Assembly: GCA_035610835.1 (NCBI GenBank)
Contig: CM069441.1
Location: 100,003,606 to 100,067,605 of the forward strand
Direction: 5' to 3'
Length of the DNA: 64,000 nucleotides
DNA from: Ophiura sarsii
Lineage: Eukaryota > Echinodermata > Ophiuroidea > Amphilepidida > Ophiuridae
The notes under the pieces: model-generated
The model's input: the letters and a program-made list of their open reading frames with translations, nothing else
The model's database searches: none
What the model was told of the DNA's origin: nothing
Program-made: the position numbers and the translations under genes
In this document: in pieces, positions 47,201 to 51,234 of the stretch
Numbering within the stretch: position 1 is the first letter of the stretch
Layout: each line of letters begins with the position of its first letter

Positions 47201-48826
47201 TTGGATGAAATAATTTAGTTCCAACGTGTGATGAATTTTATGGGGTCATATAATCAAAATCCCGGGTAAAATCCATTGTTACATTGAAAGTAATGGAAAT
47301 TCAAAATTAACGACCGTTCGTGTCTACCATCGTCTGCTACAATCACGCCTTATCAGTATAGCGCCATCTATACTGACTAACTTCAATTTAAAAGTGGACC
47401 CGATCGGCAAGCTCAGTGGCATACCCCTGGTTCACACTTTGTGTTTCAATCAACGCTTTTAAAGACCGTCATATTTGATCCAATGTACAATATTATCTTC
47501 AGAATTAATTTGAGGAGAGTACCAAAAATTCATGCTAACTACCTATACAATGTGTAAAGAAAATATTTGATTTTTTTTAAAAGACGAATAGCAGTTTTAA
47601 AGTGTGATTAAAGCCTTTAAAAAGCATTAGAAATCAATGCTTTAATCCTCTTTTACACAATTCATTATTGATAGATTTGGTATCCAACATTATCCTGGTT
47701 TACAAAACATGACTAAAGTGCTCAACAAAAGAAAGTCATACACTTTGTTTAGGTCCTTTAAAGTCACTTCCGGTTATTTGTTGACCAAACTGATTAGATA
47801 GACATTTGGATGAATCTTTCCGGCATAATTTGATACCAAAGTTGCCACCTAACAACAAAGATAAACCATGATTAGTACCATTTAAAGAAAATTAGTCACT
47901 TTTCAAAAGTCACATTTTCAATACACTACGCGGGAAGAAAAGACCACATGTTACCTGTTCATAATCAAATAGCCCGCTCGCTCAGGCACCGTGACCCAAC
48001 GCAGTTGCACTGCGTGATCAATATCCCTTTCATTCCCGGCCATTCAAGTGCCAAGCACAGCATTTTCTCGCGGCTTGCGTGCGTTGAAAATGTGACTTTT
48101 GAAAAGTGACTAATTTTCTTTAAATGGTGCTAATCATGGTTTATCTTTGTTGTTAGGTAGCAACTTTGGTATCAAATTGTGCAAGAAAGATTCATCCAAA
48201 TGTCTATCTAGTCTGTTTGGTCAAACAATATTCGAAAGTTACTCTAAAGGACCTAAACAAAGTGTATGACTTTCTTTTGTTGAGCACTTTATAATACATC
48301 ACTTTTCCTGTCCCAGCTGTCGGCCCTGTATTTCATATAAAATTATATGAAAAAATAAATTAGATATCCATTCAACAGATGACATACCTTACAACAAGTT
48401 ACAGCACATATTGGAAACAAATTTGTACATGAAACTAAAATGGACATGTGATGTGAACACCCCACTCAATAGTTCAAATAGCAAAACCTGTTTACAGCAG
48501 CGAATGAATTCAGATGAGCATCGCACGCAGAATGTTCGCATGGTGCAATATGGTGCACAATGTCGCAGTATCATTGTATGCGTGACGATTGCATATGCCC
48601 AAATCGCGCTTATACGCTTGGATTACTTTTGCGCGCAGATAGATAAAAACAGAATATTTTTCGCCAATTTGGAACTGATTGAACTATAATAGTATGTGAT
48701 TTCAATATAAACGGTATACGGTATGTACTTACTTGGCTGTTGATTATCGATTGTTATACCTTCTGATGGCACATCCTCAGCACAATCTTCTGTAATAATG
48801 TCAAAGTGTCTGTTACCACCCGACAT
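8956..48826 (-). CDS. mcoln: Mucolipin (TRPML) cation channel gene, 13 coding exons
   Basis: Mucolipins are six-pass, PI(3,5)P2-gated Ca2+/Na+/Fe2+ channels of late endosomes and lysosomes. I joined 13 exons by GT/AG sites and reading phase. Their lengths, 5' to 3', are 94, 260, 186, 133, 91, 88, 106, 122, 150, 102, 123, 216 and 150 nt, total 1821 nt, giving 606 aa plus stop; human TRPML1 is about 580 aa. Seen in order: polybasic pre-S1 stretch (81-100), S1 (about 101-118), luminal domain (about 119-325), S2 (332-354), S3 (382-407), S4 (411-440), S5 (446-478), pore motif NGDDMF (501-506), S6 (527-550) and a tail with paired cysteines. The luminal domain has several N-glycosylation sequons. 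Only one luminal cysteine pair, C278/C310, is present. Coding exons are under 5% of the 40-kb span. The exon chain is seen directly, the family call is strong, and the paralogue and lysosomal location are inferred. Confidence 0.95.
9500..9712 (-). mobile_element. SINE-like remnant
   Basis: On the minus strand GGGCAATGCACTTAAC, CCTCTCTTCCCCCAGGTGTG and AAATGGGTACCGGC follow the order seen in MIR-like and related metazoan SINE cores. No tRNA head is evident. The call rests on pattern similarity. Confidence 0.45.
9837..10330. repeat. 70-bp tandem repeat, about seven copies
   Basis: ACAGTA(C/G)GTGCTGGTAGCG recurs at 9841, 9911, 9981, 10064, 10134, 10204 and 10274. The period is exactly 70 except for one 83-base step caused by a duplicated 13-base piece, ACGATCTTATGGC. 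Copies differ at few positions, so expansion is recent. It lies in the last mucolipin intron. A degenerate half-copy (CACTACAGTACTAGGTGCTAG) follows near 10542. Confidence 0.95.
10668..10883 (-). CDS. mcoln: mucolipin coding exon 12 (pore helix, selectivity filter, S6)
   Basis: 72 codons, phase 0 to 0, acceptor tttttccacag and donor gtaagt. ECLFSLINGDDMFVTF is the pore helix and filter with both filter aspartates. YLYSFISLFIYVVLSLFIAV is S6, ending in DTYETVK. The V548 region matches the hinge where vertebrate mucolipins read ALI(T). All residues known to shape the pore appear intact, so the channel is likely functional. Confidence 0.97.
10884..11955. other. Intron between mucolipin exons 11 and 12
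   Basis: AT-rich intron DNA with no repeat end or coding signal that I can name. Confidence 0.6.
11956..12078 (-). CDS. mcoln: mucolipin coding exon 11 (S4-S5 linker, S5)
   Basis: 41 codons, phase 0 to 0. The S4-S5 linker ITLKCAMPNVLRF is followed by S5, which ends GYGFAGWIVLGPYHEK. The family equivalent is TL.AALPNV.RF...YLGY.FCGWIVLGPYHDK, one of its most conserved stretches. Confidence 0.96.
12385..12452 (-). repeat. tRNA-derived (SINE head-like) sequence
   Basis: On the minus strand there is an A-box-like TAGCCCAATGG and a B box GGTTCGAATCC about 40 bases apart. The arms do not pair into a convincing cloverleaf, so this is a tRNA-derived remnant rather than a tRNA gene. Confidence 0.4.
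13152..13807. mobile_element. Mariner-type MITE with about 200-bp inverted repeats
   Basis: Ends CAGGGTGAGTCAAAAAGACT are flanked by TA on both sides. The inverted arms, about 13152-13350 and 13605-13807, are almost identical for the first 150 bases and then diverge slowly. No transposase. It lies in the intron between exons 10 and 11. Confidence 0.9.
13810..14620. other. Intron DNA, no recognisable feature
   Basis: AT-rich sequence between two transposons in the exon 10-11 intron. Short ORFs only. Confidence 0.5.
14623..15552. mobile_element. 930-bp element with six GTAACACGYGTTAC palindromes
   Basis: Terminal inverted repeats ATATGGGCGATTCCA lie at 14623-14637 and 15538-15552. Inside, CGGTAACACGCGTTAC or its perfect-palindrome form (core GTAACACGTGTTAC) occurs six times, with the 14-base core at 14640, 14818, 15003, 15018, 15193 and 15366. 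Steps are 178, 185, 15, 175 and 173, and the last copy is 186 bases from the right end. The sequence between is AT-rich and not similar from unit to unit. There is no ORF for a transposase. The superfamily is unclear. Confidence 0.85.
15793..15894 (-). CDS. mcoln: mucolipin coding exon 10 (S4)
   Basis: 34 codons, phase 0 to 0. YDTCSLLLGAGCFLVWFGIL followed by RYLGSF matches SYDVCSILLGTSTL.VW.GVIRYLGF of mucolipins, the S4 region. S4 lacks the regular arginines of voltage-gated channels, as is usual in this family. Confidence 0.95.
15895..17618. other. Intron between exons 9 and 10, left part
   Basis: AT-rich, without repeat termini or coding signal that I recognise. A few AGGGCGAAC-like motifs at 16520-16760 are not organised. 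Confidence 0.5.
18358..18364 (+). promoter_or_regulatory. TATA box inside the TTAA element
   Basis: TATAAAT sits 54 bases before the ATG at 18418, just inside the left inverted arm at 18101-18340. The position suits the promoter of a transposon gene. No experimental signal can be judged from sequence. Confidence 0.4.
18399..18743 (+). pseudogene. Possible N-terminal remnant of a transposon protein
   Basis: Two overlapping frames start just after the TATA box. The ATG at 18399 opens a frame rich in Ser, Glu, Lys and Arg (QASQEEASN-like start, then RRRKSKKAK) that runs past 18590 into a second repeat copy. The ATG at 18418 gives MPPKKKQATRGRGRGGG, an AT-hook-like basic peptide of 28 aa ending at 18504. 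Either could be the first exon of the lost transposase or an accessory protein. Unique sequence ends at about 18590, where another GGCCCTGTCAC copy interrupts. Confidence 0.35.
19436..19665. mobile_element. Right half of a GTGCTCAACAAAAG MITE
   Basis: Ends in CTTTCTTTTGTTGAGCAC and matches the right arm of the full copies at 20934-21349 and 47716-48289. The left arm is missing, replaced by the end of the TTAA element. Confidence 0.8.
19815..19964 (-). CDS. mcoln: mucolipin coding exon 9 (S2-S3 linker and S3)
   Basis: 50 codons, phase 0 to 0, splice sites cttgtag and gtaagt. MEFVNLWYVMIIFSDFFT is the S3 helix and matches the family motif (Q/M)EFVNGWY...SD. The preceding FFERYFDRKL is the S2-S3 linker. 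Confidence 0.95.
20119..20336. mobile_element. 218-bp hairpin MITE with CAGGGCGCCCGGCCGA ends
   Basis: Arms of about 88 bases (20119-20206 and 20250-20336) are inverted repeats, starting ATTCAGGGCG and continuing through GTTACATGG and AGTCTGCTGA. No coding sequence. It lies in the intron between exons 8 and 9. Confidence 0.8.
20622..20788. mobile_element. 167-bp MITE with CACTCTTAA ends
   Basis: The ends CACTCTTAA, with CGTGGTTA further in, are inverted repeats flanked by TA, consistent with a Tc1/mariner-type MITE. Confidence 0.65.
20934..21349. mobile_element. GTTCAACAAAAG MITE, full copy
   Basis: Inverted arms of about 190 bases fill almost the whole 416-bp element. Ends AAGGGTTCAACAAAAGAAAG are flanked by TA. 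Inner arms read CAAAGATAAACCATGATTAG. Same family as 47716-48289. Confidence 0.9.
21683..21804 (-). CDS. mcoln: mucolipin coding exon 8 (S2)
   Basis: Two bases plus 40 codons, between acceptor cttttcag and donor gtaaat. It encodes FLDSSVICLCIFSSILCTRS, the S2 helix, aligning with IFD.FVILTCLVSLILCIRS of vertebrate mucolipins, then a basic cytosolic turn. Confidence 0.93.
22598..22703 (-). CDS. mcoln: mucolipin coding exon 7 (end of luminal domain)
   Basis: 35 codons plus one base. YDNTPHSGRFRVRLHHHS corresponds to the FDN.AHSGRIKI strand that is diagnostic for mucolipins. C310 follows in an NCS sequon and would pair with C278. Two other frames are open over part of the exon, but only this one gives both the family match and correct phase on both sides. 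Confidence 0.92.
22984..23597 (-). repeat. 615-bp interspersed repeat, copy B
   Basis: Inverted counterpart of 2221-2835. It lies in the mucolipin intron between exons 6 and 7, about 250 bases from exon 7. Confidence 0.8.
23665..23795. repeat. MITE arm fragment plus shared flank
   Basis: CTTTCTTTTGATGAGCAC is the right terminus of the MITE family at 47716. It is followed by AAGAGATAATGTAACACAAT and a GGGGAGGGGGAAAAGTGACA block that also follows the half-copy at 19436-19665. The shared flank shows the two loci arose by duplication, not by separate insertion. Confidence 0.7.
23949..24036 (-). CDS. mcoln: mucolipin coding exon 6 (luminal domain)
   Basis: 88 nt, one base plus 29 codons. LTTMTLNFAIRSVHIQ matches the L.VELTFKLKAINLQ strand of the family, followed by a basic segment with C278 and then FNVS. 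C278 is the likely first half of the second luminal disulfide. Splice sites are tgtgtag and gtaagt. Confidence 0.92.
24170..24290. repeat. AAATCAATGCACGC hairpin repeat, copy 1
   Basis: AAAAATCAATGCACGC, GGGGGAG, and GAGCATATCAACATTTGCGC occur in the same order as in the copy at 32160-32330. Confidence 0.6.
24371..24817. mobile_element. Inverted-repeat MITE with a LINE tail in its centre
   Basis: Arms of about 140 bases (24371-24515 and 24690-24817) are inverted: AGTATCGAGAC, GAAAGGGTATGGA, TAATCGAAGCAAATAACT, GCATAATTTTGTTCTGC. The centre carries four GTTTA units and TTTATTTATTAGAACATA (24525-24560), which looks like the 3' tail of a CR1-like LINE inserted in minus orientation. Confidence 0.7.
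24850..25560. other. Intron DNA with a GC-rich patch
   Basis: No named feature. A GC-rich patch around 25355-25410 repeats GAGGCGCTAGGCGCTGG-like words. Confidence 0.4.
25567..25657 (-). CDS. mcoln: mucolipin coding exon 5 (luminal domain)
   Basis: 91 nt, entering in phase 1 and leaving in phase 2. It encodes KTIIHITENMTDFHFKQFM, ending NQTINFD plus a split Arg codon. FHFKQ and NFDRL correspond to the L.LDFHRLL segment of mucolipins. It holds NMT and NQT sequons and no cysteine. Splice sites are tccacag and gtaagt. It lies 8 kb from exon 4, with large transposon remains between. Confidence 0.88.
26818..28926. mobile_element. hAT-like non-autonomous element with 8-bp target duplication
   Basis: It begins CAGGCGCGTACGCAGGGG and ends CCTGCGTACGCGCATG. 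It is flanked by identical 8-base ATAGGCTC (26810-26817 and 28927-28934), the size expected for hAT insertions. Inside are a long C run, a further CAGTGGCGTAACCAG terminus at about 26988 with a partner near 28262-28272, and a tandem repeat. No transposase ORF. Confidence 0.8.
27072..28215. repeat. Diverged tandem repeat with GCGCG palindromes, about five copies
   Basis: Units of about 210-230 bp start near 27080, 27300, 27715, 27915 and 28160. Each has TTCAAT.TTTCATT, AAGATGGCTTCAGGA, TTCCATGACC.TTTTAGTTCA, a GCGCGC.CTGCGCGC-like palindrome, TTTTAACATTATAATGGCCC and CTAAATATTATG. One gap (27500-27700) holds unrelated sequence. It lies wholly inside the hAT-like element. Confidence 0.8.
29700..29768 (-). 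repeat. tRNA-like remnant inside the poly-G element
   Basis: On the minus strand there is a B box GGTTCGAATAT and a weak A box TAGGTTGGCC. It cannot be folded into a full cloverleaf. Confidence 0.3.
30046..30122 (-). repeat. tRNA-derived sequence inside the poly-G element
   Basis: On the minus strand there is TTAGTGTAGTGG (A box), an anticodon-like stem GTCGCT/AGCGA, and GTGGGTTCGAGTCCCAT with an intact T stem. The acceptor ends do not pair, so it is a tRNA pseudogene or SINE head. Confidence 0.55.
30505..30552. repeat. GATA microsatellite
   Basis: About eleven GATA/TAGA units, with one GATAAATA interruption, directly beside the poly-C element end. Confidence 0.95.
30553..31540. other. Intron DNA with a C run
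   Basis: Part of the intron between exons 4 and 5. A run of about 17 C at 30744-30760 stands next to GTTACGTACGC, suggesting another decayed element end. Otherwise nothing recognisable. Confidence 0.4.
31543..31618 (-). repeat. tRNA-Phe-like pseudogene
   Basis: On the minus strand TAGCTCAGATGGTAGAGCG and TAGACTGAAGAGCG resemble the D arm and the GAA anticodon loop of tRNA-Phe. GGGGTTCGAAAT is the T loop. The T stem and acceptor stem do not pair, so it is not expected to work. Confidence 0.6.
32160..32330. mobile_element. AAATCAATGCACGC hairpin MITE, copy 2
   Basis: Outer arms TGTTTCGAGA.AAATTAG.CAAATCAATGCAC are inverted around a centre with CCCCGAAGGGGGAG. The centre matches 24170-24290. 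Confidence 0.65.
32648..32968. mobile_element. Decayed hAT-type MITE (AGTGGCGTAGCTAG ends)
   Basis: AGTGGCGTAGCTAG at the left and CTGGCTACGCTACTG at the right are inverted termini typical of CAGTGGCG hAT MITEs. CAGGGGGCAGAGCCCCTTGC lies just inside the right end. No matching target duplication was seen. Confidence 0.6.
32969..33691. other. Intron DNA, no recognisable feature
   Basis: Pyrimidine-rich tracts only, near the donor of exon 4. Confidence 0.5.
33692..33824 (-). CDS. mcoln: mucolipin coding exon 4 (luminal domain)
   Basis: 44 codons plus one base, between acceptor ctactcag and donor gtaagt. It begins YLNLSAALGTY, which aligns with the VNQYLQL.NVSVGNH region of vertebrate mucolipins. 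The following stretch is divergent and has no cysteine, whereas vertebrate TRPML1-3 carry the first luminal disulfide pair in this part of the protein. Confidence 0.88.
33985..34250. repeat. Inverted repeat with CTTCATCAGAATGACC arms
   Basis: TCTACACACTTCATCAGAAT at about 33988 is inverted at about 34225-34250, enclosing 220 bases. It lies in the intron between exons 3 and 4. Class unknown. Confidence 0.5.
34444..34629 (-). CDS. mcoln: mucolipin coding exon 3 (start of luminal domain)
   Basis: 62 codons, phase 0 to 0. The order SNQ...FIDENGKAFEHLFLK...YDDDGVYPNRLFALYEVQDVYDH matches the first part of the mucolipin luminal domain. The acidic YDDDG loop corresponds to the aspartate-rich luminal pore loop that in TRPML1 senses Ca2+ and pH. 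It carries an NQS sequon. The only cysteine is at the S1 boundary. Confidence 0.93.
34712..34902. mobile_element. 191-bp MITE with CTGTAAAAC ends
   Basis: CTGTAAAAC.ACTTAATTTCGCG is inverted at the right end, each flanked by TA, with more TTCGCGAA words inside. A Tc1/mariner-type MITE in the intron between exons 2 and 3. Confidence 0.85.
34913..35342. mobile_element. CAGGGATTCTATTAA MITE with 7-bp target duplication
   Basis: Begins CAGGGATTCTATTAAATTTG and ends GAGTGGCACACCCCTG. It is flanked by ATACAAC on both sides (34906-34912 and 35343-35349). Same family as 40970-41417 and 46942-47429. It sits beside the MITE at 34712. Confidence 0.8.
36131..36310. repeat. Near-perfect 180-bp palindrome
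   Basis: AGAATAAAGGTATTGTTTTT, then GACC.TACCCGTG and TTATATTGTCTGACATAA, is inverted almost without change, with a short GC-rich centre around CCGCCTGCGGCG. Probably a very compact MITE. A transcript through it would fold into a long hairpin. Confidence 0.85.
36369..38286 (+). mobile_element. RTE-like LINE, broken, with its catalytic region replaced
   Basis: Frame at 36374-36841 (SASIRLSLRK..K.YDWNLL; DARVTMARTKLDEAYAKYQL) is the linker after the endonuclease. 37015-37400 gives EEYDKAKKALVEGKSCGEDG and NYRGISLSSIVAKLYNK with frameshifts. After an insertion at 37401-37536 it resumes with LKMNAAKTKYMSF, DKVEDFKYLGAWI and, at 37930-38253, the HCFRGSKELV..GRPALTYIDIL tail. Missing are the endonuclease and the FADD box. 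It ends in AAGTC repeats (38255-38275). Confidence 0.85.
37401..37536 (-). mobile_element. 3' tail of a CR1/L2-like LINE
   Basis: On the minus strand it ends TTTTAATAAACCAGTTATG followed by GAAT repeats, the usual end of CR1/L2-clade LINEs. It interrupts the LINE at 36369-38286 exactly where the reverse transcriptase centre should be. Confidence 0.55.
38515..38935. repeat. Imperfect foldback repeat
   Basis: The left arm (ATATCAATGGACAG, TCTTTCCAATGATAC, CTCAACCACTTGATTGAG, GGGAGGTCTCA) is inverted, with indels, at 38810-38935. About 420 bp, non-coding. Confidence 0.6.
38937..39166. mobile_element. 230-bp MITE with TGTGACCCRTCACATCA ends
   Basis: TGTGACCCGTCACATCAAAA, then CATACC, is inverted at 39140-39166. 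The termini are themselves partly palindromic (GTGA..TCAC). It ends about 90 bases from exon 2. Confidence 0.8.
39254..39513 (-). CDS. mcoln: mucolipin coding exon 2 (N-terminal linker, polybasic segment, S1)
   Basis: Encodes residues 32-118. A Gly/Asn/Pro/Asp-rich linker is followed by REIKYFFMNPIEKYKAKGR and then the hydrophobic S1, IPWKLFIQIIKVVLVTTQ. The KYFFMNP...EKY...IPWKL signature is the family hallmark before and within S1, and the K/R cluster matches the phosphoinositide-binding region of TRPMLs. The acceptor reads aaacag and the donor gtgagt. Phase is 1 on entry and 0 on exit. Confidence 0.95.
39590..39746. mobile_element. 157-bp hairpin MITE
   Basis: AAACATTTTCACATAGTCAT followed by ATCT is inverted at 39716-39746; an inner pair AAATGAACC/GGTTCATTTT is also inverted. 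Confidence 0.75.
39747..40860. other. Intron 1 DNA, no recognisable feature
   Basis: Part of the intron between exons 1 and 2. No repeat end or domain seen. Confidence 0.5.
40865..40966. repeat. Right-end fragment of the CAGGGATTC MITE family
   Basis: ATCACGCCTTATCAGTATAG, then CGCCA and GGCAAGTTGAGTGGCACACC, matches 47341-47425, the right part of the copy at 46942-47429. A full copy starts at 40970. Confidence 0.65.
40970..41417. mobile_element. CAGGGATTCTATTAA MITE, second copy
   Basis: Begins CAGGGATTCTATTAATTTAT and ends TTGAGTCACACGCCCCTG. The interior GACTTGCATCAAGTC and AAGCAGACGACAAACAGCG are shared with 34913-35342 and 4980-5240. It lies against another fragment, so no clean target duplication is visible. 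Confidence 0.75.
41800..42420. repeat. ATTAAT low-complexity tract
   Basis: Several hundred bases of overlapping TAATTAAT, GATTAAT and ATCAATAATTA words, very AT-rich. Likely a degenerated short tandem repeat. Confidence 0.85.
42421..43690. other. Intron 1 DNA, no recognisable feature
   Basis: AT-rich DNA with no named repeat and only short ORFs. Confidence 0.4.
43699..43937. mobile_element. ACTATAGTTTAATCAGTTC MITE
   Basis: CTATAGTTTAATCAGTTC and AAATTGGCGA are inverted at 43908-43937. The centre is rich in CGCACGCG. A second, more decayed copy lies at 48425-48692. Confidence 0.7.
44240..47462 (-). mobile_element. Almost complete RTE-like LINE, with a MITE in its endonuclease
   Basis: Reading minus, frames broken by shifts give: endonuclease (TATFHGNP...SIYAPT; LGDFNARVGS; QLDHILI; SDHRILSIK; 46281-46930 plus the start at 47430-47462); linker (45872-46396); reverse transcriptase (45107-45757: NYRGISLLSIAAKVYNKILL, QAGFRPGKS, FIDFKKAFDS, STGVLQGD); FADD box (LNDLDFADDIALLE, 44701-45090); and C-terminal zinc-less tail (LLYGCESW, FLGHILRLPDEEPARL, GRRRPGRPS; 44346-44714). 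After the stop it ends in nine or ten GAT units (44250-44282). The catalytic motifs survive, but frameshifts and the inserted MITE make it inactive. Confidence 0.9.
46942..47429. mobile_element. CAGGGATAC MITE inserted in the LINE endonuclease
   Basis: Ends CAGGGATACTATTAATTTTG and GTGGCATACCCCTG, flanked by GTTCACA on both sides (46935-46941 and 47430-47436). The LINE frame resumes across the site when the element and one target copy are taken out. This fixes both element borders. Confidence 0.85.
47716..48289. mobile_element. GTGCTCAACAAAAG MITE, full 574-bp copy
   Basis: Arms of about 220 bases are inverted. Ends AAGTGCTCAACAAAAGAAAG are flanked by TA. Arm words are CAAAGATAAACCATGATTAG and AAAAGTCACATTTTCAA. 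The centre (47945-48065) is unique. A Tc1/mariner-type MITE in intron 1. Confidence 0.9.
48425..48692. repeat. Decayed copy of the 43699 MITE
   Basis: TTTTTCGCCAATTTGGAACTG, ATTGAACTATA and a centre of GCACGC/GCGCGC words match the right part of 43699-43937. It ends about 40 bases from exon 1. Confidence 0.6.
48733..48826 (-). CDS. mcoln: mucolipin coding exon 1 (start codon)
   Basis: The ATG begins MSGGNRHFDIITED and the exon encodes 31 residues plus one base, ending at a gtaagt donor. The tail is acidic and shows no [D/E]xxxL[L/I] dileucine lysosomal signal of the kind found near the TRPML1 N terminus. Six bases upstream of the ATG is a pyrimidine-rich acceptor ending tttttgccag, so the 5' UTR probably continues in another exon. 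The start is supported by joining in phase to exon 2 and by the absence of coding homology further upstream. Confidence 0.85.
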
Positions 48827-48867
48827 GATGGGCTGGCAAAAACAAAAGATAACTCCTTGACCCTTAC

Positions 48868-48981
48868 GTGCCGCAAGTGGTTCTCTTTATTTCAGAAATC
48901 AAATCTGATAGTCGGCTTGGTGATGGTATGGTTCCAATGCTGTGTACATTTGTGATTTGGATACTTCCTCAATGACTGTAC
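48868..48981 (-). other. Candidate non-coding 5' UTR exon of the mucolipin gene
   Basis: A 114-nt segment is bounded by a strong pyrimidine-rich acceptor (cttccacttcag) and a gtaagg donor. It lies 36 bases upstream of the acceptor that precedes the start exon. It has stops in frame, so it would be untranslated. The 35-nt intron implied between it and exon 1 is shorter than usual, so these sites may be alternatives to each other. Inferred from splice-site strength only. Confidence 0.35.
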
Positions 48982-49052
48982 CTGAAGTGGAAGAAAATAA
49001 AAAGTATAGACAATTGTGTTGATTTTGTTATTCACTATATTGCTGGCAATAA

Positions 49053-49397
49053 ACATAATAATAATAATAATAATAATACCGTTCTTATATAGCGCTTTCC
49101 ACAATGCAAGCACAGTCCCAAAGCGCTTTTTAAATCAATTATTATCGCTGCCAGTTTAGATATCAGAATCCTTTGGTCGCTACATTTAGGCGGCTACCAG
49201 TCGACAAGTGCACAAGCCTATCAGCACTACTTAGATTTTGATATCCTAACAGCTCCCCCAAATATCGCTTGGGTCGACGAAGCAATTGAGACTAAGTACC
49301 TTGCCCAAGGATACAAACATGTTGGACCTAATGGGGCTCGAACTCACAACCTTTGCATCGTGAGACCGGCGTTTATCCACTAGACCACACACGCTCA
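49053..49397 (-). mobile_element. tRNA-derived SINE, nearly complete
   Basis: Minus strand: tRNA-like head with A box TGGTCTAGTGGATAA and B box GAGTTCGAGCC, then CTTGGGCAAGGTACTTAGTC, then a tail GTGGAAAGCGCTATATAAGA followed by ATT repeats. The GCGCTATATAAG plus ATT tail resembles LINE-L2-related SINE ends, suggesting mobilisation by an L2-like LINE. Confidence 0.8.
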
Positions 49398-49399
49398 AC

Positions 49400-50785
49400 A
49401 TGACAGGGACTCTTGATGCGGTATGTACTTACTGATTGATAATTAACAAATCACAAGTGTATGACTTTACTAAACTTGTGACTATCTAGTGATAGAAATT
49501 TTGTATTTTCACAATGAGTTCAACGTAGGCCTTTTACAAAATGATAGCATTTAAATAACTCATGCAAAGAGTGTGCGAGGGATTCAGTGGCAGCAACAAC
49601 ATCAACGTGGGAGAACTGCGTTTGGGGGGGCAAGAAATGATGGCTTTTAATAGCCTAATTTGGCTGAAATTAGATATTTCAGACCAATTTTAAGCTAAAT
49701 CTTGCCATTGTTCGGGGTGGAATGGGGCTTGAGCTGACTGGGGGCATGCGGGGACATAATCAATACCCTAAATTATAATATATTTTTTCGACGCCGATTC
49801 TGGAGTTTCTCACATGCAGTATAATCCTTGCCATGCTTTGGACCTCAACACAATTTGTAAAACAACCAAAAATAGCACGGATATAGCAATTTTGAAGATG
49901 TCAGGAAATCCTACCAAGTTCCAGGATTCTTTTTTTAGGTGTGGAAGCACTTTTTTTTTTTAATCTTTTATTTGTGGAAGCACTGATGACGGGTCATCCT
50001 TAAAATAGTTGAATTCCAAGATTTGAGTTGCATAACTCCAATGGTGCATTTAATAGGTTTCTGTGTGTTAAAACGTAATTTAATTTTCCACATCGGTTAT
50101 TATATTAAATGTTGTTTCTGAACTAACTATAATTGAATGCAACAATTGTATTGTATTCTTATATTATCACTATTGATTAATTAATTAATTAAATCAAGAC
50201 TAATTGATATATTACAAAAGTTGCGATGGTTACCATGTAATTTTGTATACATGTATATATGATTAGAAACTTACTTGATGCAAGGTGCAGTTTACAATTC
50301 CTAATAGTACGCATTTGGACTTTTAAATTGCGGCAATTACGACTCTCATTGTATTGGTATCAACAGAATTTTGTTTTTTCAAAATGTGTGCAAATAAAAA
50401 AATTAGAAAATGATCATAAATTATACAATTGGCCATTTAGTTATATTTGTATTGACACCCTGAATAATATAATAAGATGGCATCCAGCTGGATGTTATGA
50501 TCTGAAATGTATAGATCTAAACTAATCTAGCACGGCAATCATGCGGTTATCAACTCCAAAATAATTTATAGACTTTAAAGGTTTCTTCTCTTGGAATTGT
50601 CCCAATCTACATTTTTATCACCCTGTATATTCAGATCGGAGACGGCTGTGTGCCAAAACACTCAGGGGGTTGGTGGTCGGGGAGGTAAAAATAAGGATGG
50701 CACAAGCTTAAACTATAAATTGGATATCCTACAATCTTAAACTAGTTGAGGGCGCTAACGGAATAAATCTAATCTGGATCTAACC
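49400..50785. other. Upstream DNA, no recognisable feature
   Basis: AT-rich. An ORF at 50259-50525 shows no recognisable domain and is not called. A lone CACCCTGTATAT at 50621 may be a relic of a mariner end. Confidence 0.4.
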
Positions 50786-50789
50786 CCAC

Positions 50790-50979
50790 AGGAATCATTG
50801 ATTTGTGTGTGATTACTGTCATAACTGTGTGCTATCTGAACGAGACAGATGAATGGGTCTGGAGTGATAACCGCAATGTGCGGGACAAAGGGTGTATCTG
50901 GCTGTGAAGAATACAAGTCTTAGCTGAATAGCTGTGAGTTTTTTCAGTGCGTAATCACACACAAATCAATGATTTCCTA
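50790..50979. mobile_element. 190-bp hairpin MITE with AGGAATCATTGATTTGTG ends
   Basis: AGGAATCATTGATTTGTGTG then TGATTAC (50791) is inverted at 50952-50978. Non-coding. Confidence 0.75.
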
Positions 50980-51234
50980 TACCTAGTCCAACTTTTCTGT
51001 TGCATGCGCGGTCATTGAAATCGCCATAACTTTAAAAGTATCCATTCGATTTTGATGAATGAGGTATCAAACTGCGGAGAAGAAATTTGCTCATTCAATG
51101 TATATCTCATATTTTTGGTACCGATTATCTATTTTGAATTAGCTAACCTCAAAGCACCTGGTCAGGGACTTTATGTGCTACATGTAGGTGTACAGTATGT
51201 GTTCCCTATGTATTGATCAGGCTTATTCAGTCAA

